From positions 32,409-96,408 of the forward strand of contig JAJYUV010000005.1 of NCBI GenBank assembly GCA_021792355.1: a stretch of 64,000 bases of DNA, given 5' to 3'. Positions 61,060 to 64,000 of the stretch are shown piece by piece. The first letter of the stretch is position 1. Every line of letters starts with the position of its first letter. Made by a program: the position numbers and the translations under genes. Source of the stretch: Thermoplasmata archaeon. Lineage in GTDB: Archaea > Thermoplasmatota > Thermoplasmata > Thermoplasmatales > GCA-001856825. The notes under the pieces were generated by a model. The model was not told the DNA's origin and made no database searches. It saw only the letters and a list, made by a program, of their open reading frames with translations.

Positions 61060-61473
61060 CCGCACTAAGCGAAGCGAGATTGTGCGGTCAAAAATTCCCC
61101 TCCCCTGAAATTATCCCCTATGAATAATGTGCCCGAAGCGAGCCGGAAGTCTTGCGCAGCAAGACCGAGTGGTGTAAGCGTTAGCGGTGGGTGGTGTGGA
61201 ACACCAAGCGTAGCGTAGGTGTGTAGCACCACCCATACACCACGAGCGGCGAGCACAGGACACCACCCTGAATAAGCAAAGCGAATGAAGGGCTCTTCGA
61301 AGAAGAGTGCGAGATGGAAATCAAAAGAGGGGTGGATTGCGTAAGCAAGACGGGGTGAATTTTGATTGGAGTCGAAGCATGGGGTCCTGTGCTCGGCGTG
61401 CAGGCGAGCGAAGGGCACATACAAATTGGCGAAGGCTCAAAGAGGGGCTAGGGGTGAATTTGAGCCGAAGCTC
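61060..61473. ncRNA. GC-rich region with many nested stem-loops, candidate structured RNA
   Basis: About 415 bases, visibly richer in G+C than its surroundings. Perfect pairings: 61060-61065/61082-61087; 61149-61155/61159-61165; nested 61171-61175/61237-61241, 61189-61196/61227-61234 and 61201-61205/61218-61222; a 12-pair helix 61250-61261/61384-61395 that encloses 61293-61298/61302-61307, 61319-61326/61360-61367 and 61337-61340/61345-61348; then 61398-61401/61415-61418 and 61434-61441/61459-61466. The short motif AAGCGNAGCG recurs in the loops. Read on the minus strand, GAGC-TTCG-GCTC is a UUCG tetraloop; on the plus strand TTGC-GTAA-GCAA is a GNRA loop. No RNA family recognised. Confidence 0.6.
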
Positions 61474-61492
61474 TTGTCTTCTGTGTCATTTT

Positions 61493-62440
61493 TCAGACTT
61501 TTATAGGCAAAGAAAATACGTAGTGAGTTCCATTTCTTTTGTGGCGTATCTCTATAACGCTTATACCACGATTCGTTGCCAGAACACTATCTCTTAACTC
61601 TGCACTGAAAAGAGATTGTGGTAGGATTAGGTTAAACGTTCCTTCAGGGATATCATAGCTGTTTCCATGGGGGTTGCCTTCTGAATGGACTTCTGCCATA
61701 ATTCTCAGGCGTGGCTTAACCGATGCCTTATCTATTTCTTGAGATGAAGCGATTATTGTCTGGTCCGTCATATAAGATAACGCCTTTTCCACTTCTCTCA
61801 TTACCTCAGGAGATAAACTTACATTCTTATTGGATAGGTTTCCGCGTAAAGCGTTGAGAAACATCTGGTAAAAGAGGGTCTCTTTTGGTATTGTCTCGAA
61901 GAAGGAACCGTGAATGATTGAAAGTTTTACCTTGTCCGTGTCCCGATGCGTTCGCACCAAATAGAAACAATTCCTTTGGAAATCGTAGTAGTCATTCACT
62001 TGAGATGTTGATCCATCTTTACATTTAGCTATCTTGGAAACTGTATCAGTCTGGTTTATCACGTCTATTTCACGTAGGCTTTTCGTTTTGGTAGGTATGG
62101 TGGAATTGAAAGAAGCAATACTTCCGCCCTTTGAATCCTTGAGTTCAAGGATACTGCCATTGACAAGCTCTCTATTGGTTATCTTAGACTGAAGGATAAA
62201 ATCCGGAAATTGTTGCGATGTTGAGTACTTTAGTCCTTCTCTGACTGGTGGGCATTCAACATTTCGCCAAAAATCTAACTTGAGATCAAGTAGCCCTTTC
62301 CTATCATCTGCATACGCGAGGTTATTTCCTGCAGATATAGCTACCATCTCCAGCATGTCGGAATTAAGAGATATTTTCCTCTTGCTGAGTTGTCTCGCAC
62401 AGGACGCGTACATTTCCAATATATCTTTAAAAGCAATCAA
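61493..62440 (-). CDS. Putative type II restriction endonuclease
   Basis: 315 residues, paired with a DNA methyltransferase by a four-base overlap. A PD-(D/E)XK-like core is visible: QQFPDFILQSKITN followed by GSILELKDSKGGS (Pro-Asp ... Glu-Leu-Lys), around residue 90-120. The rest matches no known enzyme to my knowledge; the assignment rests on the motif and on the methylase partner. Recognition site unknown. Confidence 0.75.
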   Translation of the reverse strand: MIAFKDILEMYASCARQLSKRKISLNSDMLEMVAISAGNNLAYADDRKGLLDLKLDFWRNVECPPVREGLKYSTSQQFPDFILQSKITNRELVNGSILELKDSKGGSIASFNSTIPTKTKSLREIDVINQTDTVSKIAKCKDGSTSQVNDYYDFQRNCFYLVRTHRDTDKVKLSIIHGSFFETIPKETLFYQMFLNALRGNLSNKNVSLSPEVMREVEKALSYMTDQTIIASSQEIDKASVKPRLRIMAEVHSEGNPHGNSYDIPEGTFNLILPQSLFSAELRDSVLATNRGISVIEIRHKRNGTHYVFSLPIKV

Positions 62441-63345
62441 GCGATCACTTGTTGTTTGTCGAACAAAAAATTGTCCAACGGTTTCGAGAACGGCCAGATA
62501 TCGTCAAGCTTTTCTGTTGGACTATAATACGCTCGAAGTTTGACAATGTCGTCTGCCTTCCGCAGGGATGATAAACGCTTCTTGATAAGCTCAAAATGAT
62601 TTGGATCTATCTCAACCGATATGCTTTTCCTTTTAAGTTGAGATGCAACCGTTGCGGTGACTCCTGTACCTGCTGTGGGATCCAACACCGTATCGCCAGG
62701 AAGCGATGAGGAAAGGATTATCCTCAAGAGTAATGCAAGCGGTGATTGTTGTGCGTGAACTCTGTTTCCGTTTTTGTCCCTTATCGCCTCATCACCGGCA
62801 AAGTATCCTGAGGTAAGCTCCCTAATATCGTCCCAGACATCGGTTAATAGTATTCCATTCCTTCTTTCGTTCTTGTAATTCTTCGGAAGTGGAATATTTG
62901 CCCTGAGTTTGTTGAAGACTCTTGGCCTATCTCCCTTTGTGGCATATACTATGATTTGAAACTGCTTCCCGTACCTAATTTCCGAGGGAACCGCCGAAGT
63001 CATTTTTCTCCATATGATTAAATTCTGAAATGTCCAACCGGTTCTCCTTAAAGATCGCAAAACTTCCTCTGTGTTTTTCTCTCTCTGCATGAAGTAGATA
63101 GATGCACCAGCAGATGATTTCTTGTTAATCAGATCGAGGATTTCCTCAACCCATTTCCAGTACTCCTCAGAAGGTTGCTCATCATCAAAATTCAAATAGT
63201 CCTTCCCTTGATTGAACGGAGGATCGAAGAAAGTTAAATCTACTGTATCACTATCAATAGAGCGCAGAGCCTCAATGCAATCTCCGTTTATTACCAAATT
63301 TTCCCTTATTTTCTCAGTTTTTTCGTTCTCCATATCTACCGCCAT
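62437..63345 (-). CDS. DNA methyltransferase (N6-A or N4-C, beta class)
   Basis: Motif IV DLTFFDPPFNQG (DPPF) near residue 38 comes before motif I VLDPTAGTGVTATVASQLKR near residue 230 and SVEIDPNHF, the beta-class order. The middle holds the target region (~90-200), with RVHAQQSPLALLLRIILSSS. Start ATG 63345 is used; a GTG at 63351 overlaps the orc1 stop (GTGA). Coupled to the nuclease gene downstream. Confidence 0.92.
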   Translation of the reverse strand: MAVDMENEKTEKIRENLVINGDCIEALRSIDSDTVDLTFFDPPFNQGKDYLNFDDEQPSEEYWKWVEEILDLINKKSSAGASIYFMQREKNTEEVLRSLRRTGWTFQNLIIWRKMTSAVPSEIRYGKQFQIIVYATKGDRPRVFNKLRANIPLPKNYKNERRNGILLTDVWDDIRELTSGYFAGDEAIRDKNGNRVHAQQSPLALLLRIILSSSLPGDTVLDPTAGTGVTATVASQLKRKSISVEIDPNHFELIKKRLSSLRKADDIVKLRAYYSPTEKLDDIWPFSKPLDNFLFDKQQVIA

Positions 63346-63347
63346 AA

Positions 63348-64000
63348 TCACAATCTTCTTCTAAGCTCTCCACTTACAATAGATGCATCAGATAATAATA
63401 TTTGCGATTCCATTGTGTAATATCTGCCTATCTTCTTCTTAATCAGCGTTATGAGGCCAAGGTTCTGCAGGTAGTTTACGCTCTGGAAGAATGTTGACTT
63501 GCTCACTCCTCCGAGTAGAAGGTGGTTAGATGCTGAGACCTCGGAATAAGCCTTATTTGTATCCTGATTCTTGATCAGTGCTGCCAGTATTAGCAGGTCT
63601 CGATCTCCTAGATTCTTAAGCGTTTCTCCCTCGACTTCGATGTAAGCTTGCTTCAGTGCCGTTGTCACTGAATCCTCGTCCCATTTATTGCTTCTTCCCA
63701 GGATCTCAAGGGCCTTTATTCCTATTCTGGCATCACTTCTGTAATCCCTCACGAGCAATGCCGATAAGAGGCCTAAAGACTCCTTGTCGAATTCATTGAG
63801 GCCTTCTTTACCCCTCATTTTCAAGATTTCCCTGATCTCTTCTGTGCTGTATTCATGGAACACTATATGATCTGGCTGCAGCGAACTCTTTACGCTCTCA
63901 TCATTCATGTTCTTGTACCAGTATACCTTCTGAGTCAGCAATATCAGGTTTGCCTTTGTGTGCCTCGTTATGTGATAAAGAACGTCATAATCCTGCAGGA
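63348..64000 (-). CDS. cdc6: Orc1/Cdc6 replication initiator, N-terminal part beyond the window
   Basis: C-terminal ~216 residues of an Orc1/Cdc6-type AAA+ initiator. Sensor 2 region DYRSDARIGIKALEILGRS, then the winged helix ETLKNLGDRDLLILAALIKN, VSKSTFFQSVNYLQNLGLIT. The frame is open off the right edge (HTKANLILLTQKVYWYKNM), so the ATPase domain lies outside. It is joined to the restriction-modification pair. A replication origin may lie upstream of it, outside the window. Confidence 0.92.
   Translation of the reverse strand, partial: LQDYDVLYHITRHTKANLILLTQKVYWYKNMNDESVKSSLQPDHIVFHEYSTEEIREILKMRGKEGLNEFDKESLGLLSALLVRDYRSDARIGIKALEILGRSNKWDEDSVTTALKQAYIEVEGETLKNLGDRDLLILAALIKNQDTNKAYSEVSASNHLLLGGVSKSTFFQSVNYLQNLGLITLIKKKIGRYYTMESQILLSDASIVSGELRRRL

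Noticed and set aside
61065..61424. 119-residue minus-strand frame in the hairpin-rich region
   Set aside because: It reads through every stem-loop arm on both sides of each hairpin, with no promoter, SD or protein-like pattern. The nested pairing explains the sequence better.
61060..61473. Could be a CRISPR array
   Set aside because: Repeats are short, unequal and self-complementary rather than identical units with regular spacers, and no cas genes are near.

Overview
The window comes from an archaeal chromosome, very probably of the order Thermoplasmatales. The markers are an HU-like HTa DNA-binding protein in place of histones, TBP, TFS, an RFC large subunit, a primase large subunit, Orc1/Cdc6, a 7S SRP RNA together with SRP19, TiaS, archaeosine genes (queD, queC), a zinc-containing ferredoxin, an SDR-type threonine dehydrogenase like that of Thermoplasma volcanium, and many TATA-like boxes about 25 bases upstream of start codons (leaderless style). 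No species can be named from the sequence alone.

Positions 1-8700 carry amino-acid and one-carbon metabolism. A minus-strand cluster (kbl, formiminotransferase-cyclodeaminase, formate-THF ligase, threonine ammonia-lyase) faces threonine dehydrogenase on the plus strand; the HTa gene follows. At 8967-11321 three tightly coupled plus-strand genes end in a HerA/TraG-type ATPase with a nuclease-like tail. This is an unusual cassette. Positions 11700-24150 hold housekeeping genes for archaeosine, TFS, Trm5, a cis-prenyltransferase, TiaS, a Fap7/AK6 kinase, a CDP-alcohol phosphatidyltransferase, PriL, an M24 peptidase, an HD phosphohydrolase, the SRP RNA, an ABC exporter and an Lrp regulator.

Positions 24200-51300 continue with core genes: ribulose-phosphate epimerase, a transglutaminase-like protein, Pth2, NadE, an intron-bearing tRNA-Ser, isocitrate dehydrogenase, citrate synthase, zinc ferredoxin, stomatin/NfeD proteins, S8e-SRP19, a cyclic-2,3-DPG-synthetase-like GTPase, a rubrerythrin-VIT1 fusion, TrpRS, acetoacetyl-CoA synthetase, MtnA, RFC-L, TBP with a Pop5-like protein, HisRS and histidine ammonia-lyase. 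HutH supplies the first step and FTCD/Fhs the last steps of a histidine-to-folate route; hutU and hutI are not in the window.

From about 51.6 kb to the right edge the content is accessory. There is a mercury module (merA, a MerP-like protein, a divergent HxlR-type regulator), a decayed RelBE-type toxin-antitoxin pair, a TrmB regulator/membrane-protein pair flanked by perfect 28-base direct repeats, an AAA ATPase plus PD-(D/E)XK nuclease pair that looks like a defence system, and an IS630-family element. The element has landed inside a gene for a 582-residue tail-anchored membrane protein; removing it restores the frame. Next come about 415 bases of GC-rich, densely self-complementary DNA that is probably a structured RNA or a hairpin-cluster element. 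Last is a restriction-modification pair overlapped head-to-tail with orc1/cdc6, which runs off the right edge.

The strongest candidates for something undescribed are the structured region at 61060-61473 with its neighbours, the disrupted membrane protein next to the ATPase-nuclease pair, and the HerA-like cassette at 9-11 kb.
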